Origin: Melastoma dodecandrum
Taxonomy: Eukaryota > Streptophyta > Magnoliopsida > Myrtales > Melastomataceae
DNA: 64,000 nucleotides
Assembly: GCA_029817715.1 (NCBI GenBank)
Contig: JARUPY010000088.1
Location: 3,286,001-3,350,000, forward strand
Direction: 5' to 3'
The position numbers and the translations under genes are program-made. The first letter of the stretch is position 1. Each line of letters starts with the position of its first letter. This document shows positions 10,950 through 24,700 of the stretch, piece after piece. The notes under the pieces were generated by a model, which had not been told where the DNA came from, did not search any database, and saw only the letters and a list, made by a program, of their open reading frames with translations.

Positions 10950-11542
10950 GGAGTTTTGTTCCATAATGACGTCATTTGGCGAAATATTTCGTCAAATGAC
11001 GCAGTTTGAAAAATATTTCGCCAACTAACCCACCAAAGTCGGCCTTACAAAGGCCGACTTCGATTTTGGGGAATGAAAGTCGGCCTTACAAAGGCCGACT
11101 TCCTCTATTATTTTTTTTTTCTGAATTAAAAAAAAAAGAAAGAAAAAAGAAGCCTAAAGGGAAGTCGGCCTTACAATGGCCGACTTCCCATTCATTATTT
11201 TTTTTTTAATTCAAAAGAGAAAAAAAAAATTGAGGAAGTCGGCCTTTGTAAGGCCGACTTTCATTCCCCAAAACCGAAGTCGGCCTTACAAAGGCCGACT
11301 TCCTTCATGCAGCGTCCCAGACTTCGTTTGCTAAAATTTTTTCTAAGTGTGGTGAAGTCGGCCTTTGTAAGGCCGACTTCCATTCGCCAAAACCGAAGTC
11401 GGCCTTACAAAGGCCGACTTCCTTGAGGACCAAAGTCGGCCTTTGTAAGGCCGATTTTAGCGGGTTAGTTCGCGAATTATTTTCGTTAGTGCGTCATTTG
11501 GCGAAATATTTCGCTAAATGACGTCATTATGAAACAAAACTC
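10950..11542. mobile_element. foldback MULE-type MITE, family F, complete copy
   Basis: The ends are inverted copies of each other for about 100 bases: GAGTTTTGTT...ATAATGACGTCATTTGGCG on the left pairs with its complement on the right. The 9 bases TAAAATAAT flank both sides (10941-10949 and 11543-11551). A 9-bp target duplication with long inverted ends is the Mutator-superfamily signature. Inside are eight near-palindromes of the AAGTCGGCC type (about 11035, 11077, 11162, 11233, 11276, 11354, 11394 and 11431) separated by A- or T-rich spacers. No protein is encoded, so movement would need a transposase from elsewhere. Confidence 0.88.
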
Positions 11543-11623
11543 TAAAATAATGAAGACTACCAAAAAAATTTGAAGAAAATGTTTCAGTTGAATGAGGTCA
11601 GGGGTCAGACTAACGGTATCTTG

Positions 11624-14600
11624 TTAAGCAAGCTTCTTGGCACGGCCAGTCGAAGGGGCCCCTTTGTCCTTCTTCAACCCCCCGGCCTCCGGCTTCCTTG
11701 CCCAGGCCGGCACCCGATCCGGCTCATAGCGATAGTAGTAGAATAGTTCCTCCCCAGCATTTATCCTTCCCTTGGCAAAAATTCCCACCCGGTGATCCCC
11801 TGACACCATCATAACCTGCTCACAGTTCTCATGTGAGCGAAAATGTATCCTATGAAAAATCACAATTGCTTCTACCAAAAAGGAAAAACCCAGAATTCCA
11901 CCACAGGAACAAAACTATAATAATCGAATCAATAAACAAACATATATATCTAATCCTGATGGTGTTCCTCTAAATTGGATCATCACAAATTAATCATGGT
12001 GGGCAAATGTCTGCATATCAGAACACAACTTGACAATTCACCAGTGTGATTCAATGAGAAGGTACGGTGGCTATGGGCAGGGTACCTTCGCATAGCAGTT
12101 GGGATCTGGAGAATGATTAGCGCACTTCAATTTATCACCTTTTCAGTAAGCATCGTGAACAAACTGCACCGAAGTAAAGAGTTTAGTCAGCAGATATGAA
12201 TGTGTAGATTTGGAACTTACTACGACAATTTAGTCATTGAGACCGACAGTATTATCCCGGAAGTATCATGCCTGATCATTCAGGTTAAAAAGGAATGAGG
12301 AATTTTCACGGTCATAAATTTTTCCCCGCTTATCGGCTTCACGATGTGAAATGAGTTCTCCTGTGTATTCACCCAGATATTCGTGCTTTCCCACGCTATT
12401 CTGAAAGACGGTCAAACAACTGGGTTTCAATGATAGTGGTATTCTCACTCGTAAAATATGAAAAATGAATTTTAAGAAAGGGATTTTGGAACAGACAGGT
12501 TTACCTTCAAGAATGCTCCCCAGCCAGAAACATCTGATCTACCCAGCAATACCTGCATCAGAATAGCAAATCAGAATTCAGCTGCCAAATTATCATCTAA
12601 ACAAGAAAAATAGTCAGCCACTAGAGTGAAGGATATTACTGTCATGCAATAACAGCACCAACATAAAGAAACTTCACAAGAGAACTAATGGAATGATTGG
12701 TTTCCGGAATTACAATCCATATCGCCTTGCATTCCATTCCCAAACCAAACACCCGTAAGTGCATCATTTCGTTACATCATGCTTTTTTTATTATTTACTA
12801 AAGAGGAGGCAACAAATCAATGTAGTCCTCACAGTGGCTTCTATCTATTGTAAACCAACCTTGAGAGACATTTGCCCCTTCGTTGAAGGGACAAAAGAGC
12901 TGCACAGGGCAGAACCAGCTATAGATTAAACAATTAACACCTACTGATGACCACATTTTACTTTCCAGCTCTCTTCAACCACCAGTTGGGAGCAGAACTA
13001 AGAATCTCGAAGGGAGGATTAATTTTGCTCGACAGCTAAGAGTGCTGATTTGAGAAAACAGAGCTTTACGTCCATAGATATGAACGGACAGAGACAGTAA
13101 AATGATATCTCTACAATTGTTCGTAAGGATTAAGTAGACCGTATACATGTATCTCAACAAGGCAGGAAGAGCTTTATGCAATAACTAACAGCCGTATATC
13201 TAATGCAATAATGGTTGCATCCAGAAGTACATTATTAATTTCTATTTTGTAGGGAGAGTCCACCACGTTGGATTTGCCAAGCCTTTAGAAAGAAAAAAAA
13301 AAAAGAACAGAACTATCATCCTAAAATGCTGACACACAAACATCAATAATCACTAATCAACAAACAGGACTATCACCACCAGAAAACCACAGAAGAAGAA
13401 AGGGACAAAATTACCCGCTGCTGCTGTTTAAGAAGTAGCTTCATGTTTTGGCATTCATAGTTGTCAACCGCGTTGATTAGGGACACCAAGAGTACCGTCA
13501 CCACAGCTGCCAAGAACCAAGAAAGGTTGTAAATGGAATTGTACTGCATGTGTATTACATCAGATGTAAAGCAATTAAAGGGGAATGAACTGTACATAAT
13601 AGACGTGCATATTGTGCTTCTTTTAAACAACTGTAGCTACACAAACACTACTAAAAGATACAACTGTATTCCCACATATGACTCAACAATTTCTTAAGAA
13701 ACAGTTAATTGCACATAGTCTCATCAAGACTGAATAGATTTATGCACTGATCCAGAAGCTAGCTTGCAAAAGGGCATGTGAAGACCAGCCATTACCTCAC
13801 CCAACAATTCCGACACACATCGGGATCACATTCTCGGTCTGCAGCAAAGCAGGGACAATGCCGACTTCTACATTGACTTTTGGCACAATGACAGCCTCTA
13901 AATCGATTTTTGAAACTTTTAGGACATCTGCATAAACAAGTGACAATTAGTTTGAGCTTCATGAAATTTTTCCAAGTATTTCAGATTATCACCAATCCCT
14001 TGGAAGAGAGGAATTCACAGAGATTGAAGAGAGATTATTTCTACCTCCATTTCATGTGTTTCTTTCTGAGGCACTAATAAATTTATAATAGTTATTACAA
14101 GTTGAAAAAACTTATCGTTAGGAATGATAATGTCTCACCCACAATACTTCTCACAGCACGTGCCATTCAAAAGGCACGAACACTATTTTCTACAAGCAGT
14201 TTGACAGTTACATGGATTATACTGTCGACATGGTTGGTCTTTCTTATCGGTAATCCTTTTCCTTATTGAATGATATGCGGCAGACTTCCATGTATATTTT
14301 AATCGACGTACTCTGCCTCTTCGTCACAAAATTCTAGATCTTCTTCTAGCTTCGCTAATAATCTGCAAAATTATGAAATCGTCAAAAAGTAAGAGGAATT
14401 GGCATCTAGAGCTGTTGTGCCACCATCTGCATAAGACACTAACCATATTTCCAGTGGAGTCAAACTTAAAGTAGCTTTCACCGAAATGATTAGCAGTGCT
14501 GCCTCGCAGGCCAGTATGCTGATTTTCACAATAATTCATGTATTCAAAAACCTCCTGACATGTCTTTAAATCATTTAAAAGATTTCTCGCTATTAAACAG

Positions 14601-14803
14601 CTGCACAATGAGAAAAAAATATATATTTCAATGAAAAATCAACAATTTATCTAGGAAAGTATCTCCGCCAAAACCCAACTTGACATTGGTTTCCTAGGCA
14701 GACAGTAAAATTTCATGCATGTGAGATTATTATTAACCAACCTGTTCCTTCCAAAAATCTCTAAGCCTTTCTCATAGAGATTTTCATCCAGTTTTCTCCA
14801 TGA
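11624..14803 (-). pseudogene. CLF: CURLY LEAF-type E(z) histone H3K27 methyltransferase, 5'-truncated pseudogene
   Basis: Exons recognised on the minus strand are 14742 to about 14803 (EKGLEIFGRN), 14444-14600 (CLIARNLL), 14139-14362, 13796-13927 (CXC domain, GCHCAKSQC, RECDPDVCRNCW), 13415-13506 (MKLLLKQQQR), 12505-12552 ([11 protein letters not shown]), 12272-12400 ([23 protein letters not shown]), 12086-12163 (NHSPDPNCYAK) and 11624-11815, ending GRAKKLA as in CLF. Phases join correctly, so this is an intron-containing duplicate and not a retrocopy. Lesions: TGA at 14324-14326, TAG at 14183-14185, an extra T at about 13463-13467, a GC donor at 12270-12271, TGA at 12143-12145, and the conserved FYDYRY motif changed to FYYYRY. 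The N-terminal half (SANT region) is missing. CLF normally deposits H3K27me3 in Polycomb complex 2; this copy cannot. Confidence 0.9.
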
Positions 14804-14825
14804 CTTCCAAAAATCTCTAAGCCTT

Positions 14826-15440
14826 GCTCACTTCCACCGTCAGAGTGAGCAACCGTAGTTCTGGCAACAAATTCTCGCCAGCACTCCAACGCCAGGACGA
14901 GCCATCGTAGTCCCGGTACACGATTCCGCCTTCGACTCCGCCACCAGGGTAAACAACCGTAGCCTTGGTATTCACGTCCACTTCAACATTCGACCACACT
15001 CCCATCCACCAAGCCCAGCAACCAAGTTTTCGCCATCCAGGGAGCACAAGTTTACAACGCTCTGTTATCCAGTCTACGACGTCGTTGCCCGGATTCTCAA
15101 GTCCACAGCGTCCAGTGCCGAGTCTACGACATCCCCACATTCCAGAGTCGTAAGACTGCAGCATTCAGCAGCAAGTGTAAGACCTCGCCTCTTAGTCTAC
15201 AGCGTCCGGAAGCAAGTCTACGACGTTGCACCGCCGTCCTTGTTTTATTTTTATGGTTGTAAGCACCATTTTCTTATTGTAAGACTTTGCATATTCAATT
15301 CAATCTATTTCATTTAATTACTGATGACCACATCTACAAACCCTATGAGTATCATTGTCAAATATTTCTGACGTGATTCGTTTTCGACGCGAACAGGGGC
15401 ATGGCTCCCTCGGTCCCTAGGCTCCGTCTCTAGTCCTTGG
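14826..15440. repeat. unclassified repeat-like segment at the CLF break
   Basis: The segment has recurring words such as AGTCTACGAC, GTCCACAGCG and CAACCGTAG in loose tandem, then the text TTCGTTTTCGACGCGAACAG near 15380. It replaces the missing 5' part of the CLF copy. It may be an LTR or satellite fragment; I cannot assign a family. A 22-base direct repeat (14748-14769 and 14804-14825) lies at the junction. Confidence 0.4.
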
Positions 15441-17431
15441 CAAACCATAATATGAAACACACCAACAAACCAAAACAAAAGAAAAATCAAAGCTTTATCC
15501 TCTCAATTGTCATCGTAACGAAATCCAAACCAAAACCCATCATTTGTTTCCTTTTTAAACAAAAGCTACCAACCCGATCTGCCCTTTCATGGGGGTCAAG
15601 TGAACGGTCCCTTTAGAGTAATGTTCAAATCTTAGTCGTTAAAATATTTTGTAAAATAAGATAGACAATTTTAAAATTTGATAAATAATGTCTTGTCCTC
15701 GGAATTTAGCAAGACAAGTTTGGTTCTTAAAGGAAATTAACTTTTGAAATACCAAATTTGCTAAAAAAAATAAGAAAATCGAGTTCAACCATATTTTTTC
15801 AAGTCAATTTTCATATAAACTAAACTCAAAGCATTATTTGTCCAATTTAAAAATTATTATTCTATTTTACAAAATATTTTATCGATTACCATTATTTTAA
15901 AACAAAGCTCTTAAACGACAAGGTTGTCCTTATAGAAGGGTTGGACATACCCTACATCAAGGAACGTCGAAGGCAGGGGCGGACTCATAACACGAGCTAG
16001 AGAGAAGAAGGGTGAGCAGTAAAGACAGACCCAGAAACTTCCTTTGTGCCCCTTCCGTATCTAATCGGTGTATCTCTCTATGTCTATGTATATAAAGCGG
16101 GGAAGAAGTAACAGGGAGGAAAGTTCAAAGCTGTGTGTGGCAGGGATTTACAGCTACGGCGGAAGGAGATTAGGATGGAGGAAGGTTATTAAGAAGTGTG
16201 CGACCGACGAGATTCCCAACCCTTGCTGAGATGTGAGAAATGGGGTTCCTAATTTCGTCTATAAAGACGGGATTTTCAGCCTCGATATTATCCAACTGTT
16301 ATATATCGGTAGTATTTCGTAGTACCCAAACTTAAATCGTATTTCACAAATTTTTAATAAATGATACTTACGTGAAAAGTTCAATAATGATAGTGTAATG
16401 ATATAAAGTATCAAAACGATTATACAATTATTTTAAAAAGGTAAGATGGCTTTAAAACTTGTCATTTAGTTTTTTTTTTTTTTTTGTTACATAAATAACT
16501 TACTTCATTGTTCAACACATGTATACATTCTAAAATTTGCCTTGTGGAATCACAATGGACACCGCTCGTCATAAATATGGCGTGTCACCAAACCTTTGCT
16601 CGCCCGGCCAACACGGCCCCCTCAAAGTTGAGGAAGATGCTGCTCCTACGGGTCATGCACTTAGTACGATGCATATTGTTAGAATATGTAAAACTCACAT
16701 CAAAGGGTGATGGCTTGGCCCACGTAAGTAGTTCATAATGGGCCAAATCAATTGAAAATCAGAAAACAAAGTAAGTTCCTCCAATAATGGGACTGTAAAA
16801 GCGGACTCATCCTATGTTCTCTTATAGTTGACCACGACATGTTTGTTATGAAGTTTACGTCCTACAAAAGATTCCACGAACGTAATTGGTTACAATATTA
16901 TATCATGTCTGAGGTCATCGGAGTTCTTCCTTTGCGTTTAACTCTCCTCTTTGTTCTGTGGTTCAGATCTGGGCTTAACTTCCAATCCACAAATAATAAA
17001 ACCCAGTTTGGTTTTATGCACCAAGACACTGATCAGTTTACTTTACTACAACATCCTTCCTCTTAAATTAAGAATCATGCGATGCTTACATGATACTGGC
17101 GAAAGCCGACGTTAGATGTGATTCAAGCATTCCTTAGGGGGGAAAGAACGCAGAAAGATCACATAGCATAAACATAGGAACCCAACAACAGCCATTTAAT
17201 CAAAACAAGGCTGAAAATGGAACTCAAATCAAGAAGATGAACTCACATTTTTTACAAAACTGGGGATGCAAAACTATGCACAAAGACAAGCTTAATCAAA
17301 TCAGACAAATCAAGACTCTCAACCAAGGTAAATAAACGCGCACAGCATGTCAGTAGTGGTTCGTGATCTGATGAATTATTATTATCATCGACATCAGACA
17401 AGGTGGGGGTGGCAACTTACCCATATGAGGA
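15441..17431. other. intergenic, no gene recognised
   Basis: This stretch is AT-rich with a T13 run near 16470. Small open frames at 16508-17066 look like chance. The right end is the 3' flank of the FPP gene. Confidence 0.4.
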
Positions 17432-20400
17432 TTACGTGATCAGAACCGGTAGAGTTGGAATCTTATTTCCGCCCTTCTTCTTTCTCCACAGAAGCTTTCT
17501 CCAGAGTCGTCCGCCACCATGGTTCTTCGACGGCACTATGGCCAGAGAACCCACCTTGTCATCGTTCTTGAAGCTTTTAGATCCTCCGTATGGAAGGCAC
17601 CTCTTGGAAGGATTTTCCAGCACATTCTCCACAGAAGAGACGCCCGAGGTTTTCAGATTAGTAGCTTTCAAGGAATCCTCTGCCATCATTTGGTCGAGCA
17701 ATGAGGCTCGGCGAATGGACTCTGTTTTTGATGGAACGAGAACGATGGCCTTGGATAAGTCTTCAGTGTCACTCGGGGCAATCTCTGGAATATTTGGAAG
17801 TATCTTGTTGAAAAGAGTGGCGTCTTTTGAGGAATCCAAGCCTTTCAATTGCTTCCCTAGATTTAGAATTGTTTGTTGACATTCGGCTAGTTTTTCTGAG
17901 GCTGTTGCAAACTCCCAACTCTGCAAAAACCAAGTGTACATTGAGGATAAGAGCGTAGCGTACATTAAATTCACGTTCGAAGACCTTGCTTTAAGTTCAG
18001 TACACTACTTACAATCCTTTAATTGACAATATTATATTGAATAGATTGGAAAACATCAACAACGGGGACTTACCAGTTGGAGCTGCTTCTTCATCAGATC
18101 AAAATCCCCATTGCAAGAATCATCCTTCTTTAAACTGAAAATTAAGACAGACCGGGGCATTAGAACAGGTTTCGTAAGCATACTAAAATTCTGCAATATC
18201 ACATATCCGCGGAGATAGATCAGGCTGTCATAATTTTAATTAGTTTATGTCTACTTTGTACCTCTCCAGTTGTAGCTGCAAGTCAAGACATACAGCCTCG
18301 AGCTCCTCACAGCAGCTATGTTTATTATCTAGTTCAACCTCTAGGGAAGCAAACTTCTGGCGGACTTCATTTAGTTCAATTTTGGCTTCTGCAAGCTGTC
18401 TGTCCAGATCATGAGGGATCAACTGGTGATTCTCAATATGATCCTCTGAAAACACAGTCGGTTCTTTCAAGGTGTTTAATTCACTGCGTAAGCTGTCTAT
18501 CGTTTGCTTCGATGTCTCAATCTGCTGTGTCAATACCTCCTTTTCGCCGATTACCGACTGAAGCTGAACTTCCAAACTTTGTTTCGCAGATCCGATGCTT
18601 AAGAGATCGTCCTTTAGTTTTTTGTTCTCCTCCAGCATATCACAATGAAGTTCTTTCAAATGGACAACATTATTTGTGGCTTTCGACGAGCATTTTTCAG
18701 CAGAAGTATCCAACTTATCACGATCAGACACCTGGTGTGTAATTCCGACTTCTGCTTTGATTTCACAACGTGAATCGTCCCAATCTTTCAGAATCTCGTC
18801 CCTCATGCTTGAAACATCTTTAAGGGAAAAGCAGTGGTTCAACATCCATCCCAAAGCCGAAACACACTCGATGAGAAGTTTGCTTGGATCCACCTTTTCA
18901 TTCAAGCAATCATAACAAGTATGAAGGAGGCCCTGCAACACAGCGCTTCGTGCAGAACTCTTCCACTGAAAGACACGGACCACGTACTCCATGGATCCTT
19001 CCATATTCTTGTTATGAAGCCTTTCATCAGCCTTCAGCGATGCATTCTCAGATGATTGATGAATACTTTCCACAAGCTCAATCAATTTGGATATGGATTT
19101 GGTGATGCCTGACTTATCTTTGTCCGTTCCCTTTGCTATAAGAGGAATGTCATTCCAGTGTTGTTTTGCAGAAGCTGCATCAGGTGGTGAACTGAAAATT
19201 TCAGATGATTCATCAGCCGAAACTGTCGCTAATTTCTCCATTTCGACAAAATCATCCATCAAGGTGATGTCCGAGACCCCAACCGGTTTGCAGGAAACTG
19301 ATTCATTCTTCTTTACACCACTGACATTCTCCAATTCTGAAATTAATGCCGAAGCCCATGATTCAGATGACTTAATGCTGATTTCACTGTCCATATCTGA
19401 CACTGATCCAAGAGAATGGTCAAAGGACGCATCAAGTTTTGGTGCCAACTCCACGTTTTTTGGGATTTTTGGCGATCCCACCATAAGCTCAATCCTCGAA
19501 CTTGTTGACCTTGTCCGACCGTTCTTCATTTTTGAAGCTTGCAGTTCATTTACCTTCTTGTAAAGTGCTTCTTTAAGAGCTTTATTGTCTTCCTGCAAAG
19601 CCACCAGCTGCTCGGTTAGAAAGTTAATTTTCTTTGTGGGCGCCTCGAGATACTTATCCACTCCAGAATCAATCATGGGAACGGAGAAAGCATTCGTCCT
19701 TCTCCGTCCTGTGGAATCCCTTCCAAGAATTTTAACTTCATTCTTCATCTGAGCAACTGCCGCGGGACCAGGTAGTCGCTTCCGGACTAGGAGGCGAAGC
19801 CTCTGACATTCTGCTTCCAACTTGGCTATTTTCTTCACACTCTCTAGATGCTGCTTGTGAGATGCATCCGCTGACCTCTGGTTAAATTCTCTCTCCTCAT
19901 TTCGTATCTCGAGTTCCTTCTCCAGGATTCTAACCTCATATTTTAGGGAAGAATTATTCTTCTCCATAGAGTCAAATCTAGCTGTGAACAGGTTTGCGTC
20001 AGCTTCAGCTTGTTTCATCTGTTCGGTTAAATCTTCTATTAACTTTTCCTTGGACAGTACAGATTTACTGAGATGAGCATTTTCAACACTCATCTTGGCT
20101 AGCCTTTTTGTAGTTTCTTCAAGTCTTTGTTCCAAGGCCACATGGGACTTTTCAAATTCCCTGATTCCCTTACTAACAGCATCGTGGACCCTTCTTTCCT
20201 GCTCTTCTCTAACAAATCGAAGCTGTTGCTTGCACTCCTTGAGGGCTGTTTCGAGTTGCGCAATTCGTTCTTCGCCGGCCACTTTCATCTCCAAAGATTC
20301 ATCCAGCTGTTGTTTCAACGAAGCCACTTCTGCTTCTGCCCTTTCCATTCCTGTTGAGATACTATAGATTTTTATTTGATGGGGAGATGTTCATCAGGAA

Positions 20401-20879
20401 AAGACTATAAAGAAATGGAAAGGGCAAAGGCATGGCCAAAACTTACCAGAAGCAGCTTCTTGTGCCATCTTCTCATGTTTTCTCGCCAGATTGTCTTTTA
20501 AATTACATTCGGCAATTACAGACACAAGCGTCTCAGTGAGATGTCTTACTTCTTTCTCGTGTTCTGCCTTGTCGATCAAAACTGCCTGTACCTGCCGAAT
20601 GAGAATTCAAGAACCTCAAAAAGCTAGGTCGAACAGTTCGACGCATGCCATTCATCTGATCAAATTAATGGAGCAGAGTAAAGAACCAAAGAAGCTTCTC
20701 GCCAGGCGCAGCTTATGGAACATCACTTGGCTAATTGTAACCTAAACACGGGGATTGACAAGAGAAGATAGTGATACCTGCTGCTCCTCATCTCCATGAA
20801 TCAAATACCCAGTTAAATCATTTGGAGCAATTGCTTTCTCCGTGGATTTCTTCCTCCAAAGCCATGCTTTGTGATCCAT
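17432..20879 (-). CDS. filament-like plant protein (FPP), long coiled-coil protein
   Basis: Five coding exons on the minus strand: 20778-20879, 20447-20591, 18262-20350, 18074-18134 and 17432-17920. All introns are GT-AG and the phases join to give 961 residues. The start MDHKAWLWRKKSTEKA is the conserved FPP N-terminus. Long heptad-rich coiled coils cover about residues 45-270 and 560-810, split by a serine-rich middle with LELVESIHQSSENASL-type text, as in the family. The C-terminus is basic (LWRKLLWRKKKGG). FPPs are microtubule- or membrane-associated coiled-coil proteins; the better-studied members act in vascular and xylem cell-wall patterning and ER-network shape. Which FPP paralogue this is cannot be told here. 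Length and intactness suggest a working gene. Confidence 0.9.
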
Positions 20880-21700
20880 CCTGCCAAATAACCCAAGAGC
20901 AAAAATTAAGCGACCTGGAGAAGCAATTTAAATGCTCGAACCTGGTTGAAAATGGAAACACAATGACTACAGCACATGCCTTACAATAAGAACGTGTCAA
21001 ACTCCAGGAAGAGATCCCTCCTAATCATAAAAGTCTATTACAGAGAGCAATCCTAAGCCACATCCCCAGGCTCAGTCAAATGATCCCAACGCTTTGACAG
21101 GAACCTACAGTCAAAGATGAGATTTAACGCAGCTCAAATTTCCCTCAGATAACTCACAGGAGCTGCAGGCGGAGCGGCGGCAGTGATGTCAGATTCAGTG
21201 AAGACAAAAGAAGAAAAAAAAACACTAGTAGAAGAGAAGGCTCAAGCGCAGACATTAATTACAACCCGGACACAGCATCAAAATCAACAAACTTCAACCT
21301 GTCGGGGACACACAACCACAACAAAGAGGCAGAACAAGCCGACACATGCGCAATTTTCCCCAAGCCAGAGAGGAACACTACATGCAACCACAACAACGGA
21401 AACAAACGCATGACGTAAAGAGAAATCCTCGGCTCCAAACCTCAAGCCGAAAGAACCTCCACGGTCGGCTCAAAAAGTAACGGATCAAGGACGACGACAG
21501 CCGTGCCTTAGAGAAATCCGTCAAAGCTGCAAGGATGAGGGCAAGATGGTGGACGAGTTCCAGGCGAAGCCAAATGCGTAAAGGGGAGAGTGAGAGAGGG
21601 GAGGGGGAGGATGGAGGAGGATGTCACACACTTGGAGAGAGGGTGAAGTTGAAGTGTCGGTTACGGTGTCGACGTCCCTACCTGAACATAATTGTCGTCG
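20880..21700 (-). promoter_or_regulatory. upstream region of the FPP gene
   Basis: This is the 5' leader and probable promoter of the minus-strand FPP gene, placed by position only. A 5'-UTR intron is possible, but I cannot define it. No clear TATA element is seen. Confidence 0.35.
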
Positions 21701-24700
21701 TACTTTTTTCTATAAATCTTCCGCTGCAAAAATCACTTAAAAAAATTTTGATATTTGTACGAAATTAATGTTGGTTTTAAAAATAATTAGTAAAATATTG
21801 TTCGAATTTCGAAAATTACGATTTTATCGTCGAAGAAGCGCATTTAAAATATAAAGAGGGCGAGTTTTCAAAATCCGCGATTCATGTAAATAGGCAGGGG
21901 TGTGTTTGAAAAGTCGTCATCTTTACATTTTAAGACGCGCGTTTTGAAAATTCGCAGGTTCGACGATGAAATTATATTTTACAAAATTCAAACCTATTTA
22001 TAAAAAAATTTAAAATTAACCGTATTTTTATACAAAACTCTAAGCGTGCCCACGAACGAACTTCTCCCAAAAATTAATTTACTAAATAATTAATTCAAAT
22101 ACGATTTGAGGTGACAGTGGACTCAAATAATTGCAAGTCTTTTTGTGCGGTTGGGTTGTCAAAGCTTTTTGGAAAGAAGACATGAGGCCTGCCTGCCTGC
22201 TTAAGCAGTTAATCCGTCAAAAGTAATCAACCAGATTAATGATGTTGATGATGGATGATTCTTTCCCTTTTATTATATATATATATAACATAACTTGTGA
22301 ATGAAGAAGGGTTAGAAAGAGAAAGTGGGGTCCATAATATCGGATATGTGATTGATTGCCTTTTCTCTTTTTCTTTATTCATTCTCATTTACTGTTATTT
22401 GGTTATTAAAAAATGAATGGGGAGGTAGTTAGGGGATACGATACCTGGGTACATGGCATGATATAAAAATAAGAGGCTAAATACTACAAACATATGCACA
22501 AGGAAAGGGATTCGCATTATGTTTACGATGGATGGATGGATGGATTCATCACGAGTGTGTAGCAGCAGACACACGGGGTGGGTGGGGTCCCACTTTTTTT
22601 TAATTGCTTTTTGGCATGTAGCTGCAGCAGCAGCTGTTCTTCCTTTTTCTCATTTCTTACTTTCCCCCTTTTCTATTTCACTTTCCTTATCCCCCAACCC
22701 CCTCCCTATTAAAATCTTTGTCTGCTACGACCTGACCAAACCAGCATCTCCCCCTCTTCCTCTTCTTCTTCTTTTTGTTTTAAGCCAAAGAATATGGACA
22801 TAATATCGCTTCCCAGGGTTTTCCTTTTTAGCATGACTTTTAAAGACTTTTTATCGGGCTCAATCGTGTAAGATTGATAAACTTTTCTTCTTTTGATTTA
22901 TAGGGTTTTCCTTTTACAATTTGGAAACGAGGAAGAAGACCGTCTAATGTCAATTAAATTTACCCAGGTCGGATAAAAATTAAACTCAAATTAAAATCAA
23001 ATAATTTTAACATTCGAACCATAAAATATCTAGAATATCAATAATAATAATAATGAGGAGGAGGGAGTTATAGTAGGAATATGGCCCACCGAAGAAAGCG
23101 GACCTTCTCATTTTTCTAACTTTGTTGGATTCCAGCAGATCTCCCCCACTCCTTTTCTTGGTTTATTTGCATATGAGAAACCTTATTCAATCGGATGCGA
23201 CAAATTTAATCATATGTTACCCAATTTGGAACTCAATGATTTTCTTTTCTCCATCATCATCATCATTATAGTTATATTATATTTGATGATGAACATAATA
23301 ATATCTCTTGTAGCCACATTTTTAGAAAATAAAAGGTGGAGGGAGGGAGGGAGGAAAGTATTAGTTGGGAGGTTAATAAATGTTTCCACAAGGCCTTTCC
23401 TTCCTCTACTTTTTTTTTTTTAATTTATTTTTCCTATTGAAGTGGTGGTCCCTATCCCTTTTAGCATTATTCATGTTAGTAAAAAAAAGTTAACTTTCTA
23501 GGGAAATTGGTTGGAGAGTTGCAGTGTTTCTGCTGGTTAAGTACAAACATATATCAAAGAAAAATGCAAATATATAAAACAATTGGTGGGTATCAATTTA
23601 GTCTCCACCCCCCATGTAAATGAGCTATCAAAACCGCTTCACGTGAGAGACTTGGGTTTTCCTTTCCCTTTTACTGATACTGAAGCTTCTTCCTCCTTGT
23701 CATTTCTGTTCCTTTCGGTTTACAAGGCCTTACGGATCCAGCCTCACCAAGCCCGGCCACCTCAATTCGGGCATGCGAGGTTAACCCGTCGTCGTCCTCT
23801 TTGGATCCGCGTGCTGCCCTGATATTGCTTTCGGTCAGCCAAACCTTTGTAACGATCATGAATAGGATGGACGATGGAATGGATCCAAAGCTGCTTTCAC
23901 GTAGAAAGTAGGAGAGTGACGGAAGAAAGGGCCTTTTTGCTTCGACTTTGAAATGTTTCGGGAGAGCAAAAAACTTGCTTCAACTTTCAGCAACAGTTGT
24001 TCCTGCCCTCCTACGTCTCTCGCGGTAAACATCCGCATCGTTCAGTCAGTTTGCTCGTTCATGTTGTTTCTATGTGTTCGCCAATGATCGCGACGTTAAG
24101 GTTTATTGGCACATTGGAGAACTCGTAACAGTATCTGTTAAGACCGAAATCCATTGACAGAGTATATTTACTCCTGCGACTAATGACTTGCTAAAATTTG
24201 TGCTCTCGATCCAGAATTAATCGACGAAAGAATGTGAGTTCAAATAGGAGAACACTGTGAGCACTAAATCTTTGATTGGAGGACTAACAAAAACTCATAA
24301 AAATATTCTCTCCAAGACACAAGGCGTGCAAAATGTTGAGAATGGTTTTCCAATCCAGTCCGACTTAGTTCTCAAGTCTTCCCACAATCTATGACGGTTC
24401 TCCATTAATCCCTTACGATTCTAACATTTCTCCATGAAGACTTGGCGGTTAGCTGTGGTTGTTTGCCTGAGAATTGGGCGTTACGAACCATGCCACCCAC
24501 GAAGGCCTCATCTTTTGCGAAGAAATTCACACCAGAAGCTGTTTGACAGTTCATAGTTCTTATGTAGAACGTAAATAGTGTACAAATTGTTGTATGAAAA
24601 TGTCGACGGACGACGCGCGTGAGTCCTGTGATTCAATTAACAAATAACAGTCGTTGACGAATATGATCCCGAGTTCTAGTGAAAAATCAGCAGAACTTCG

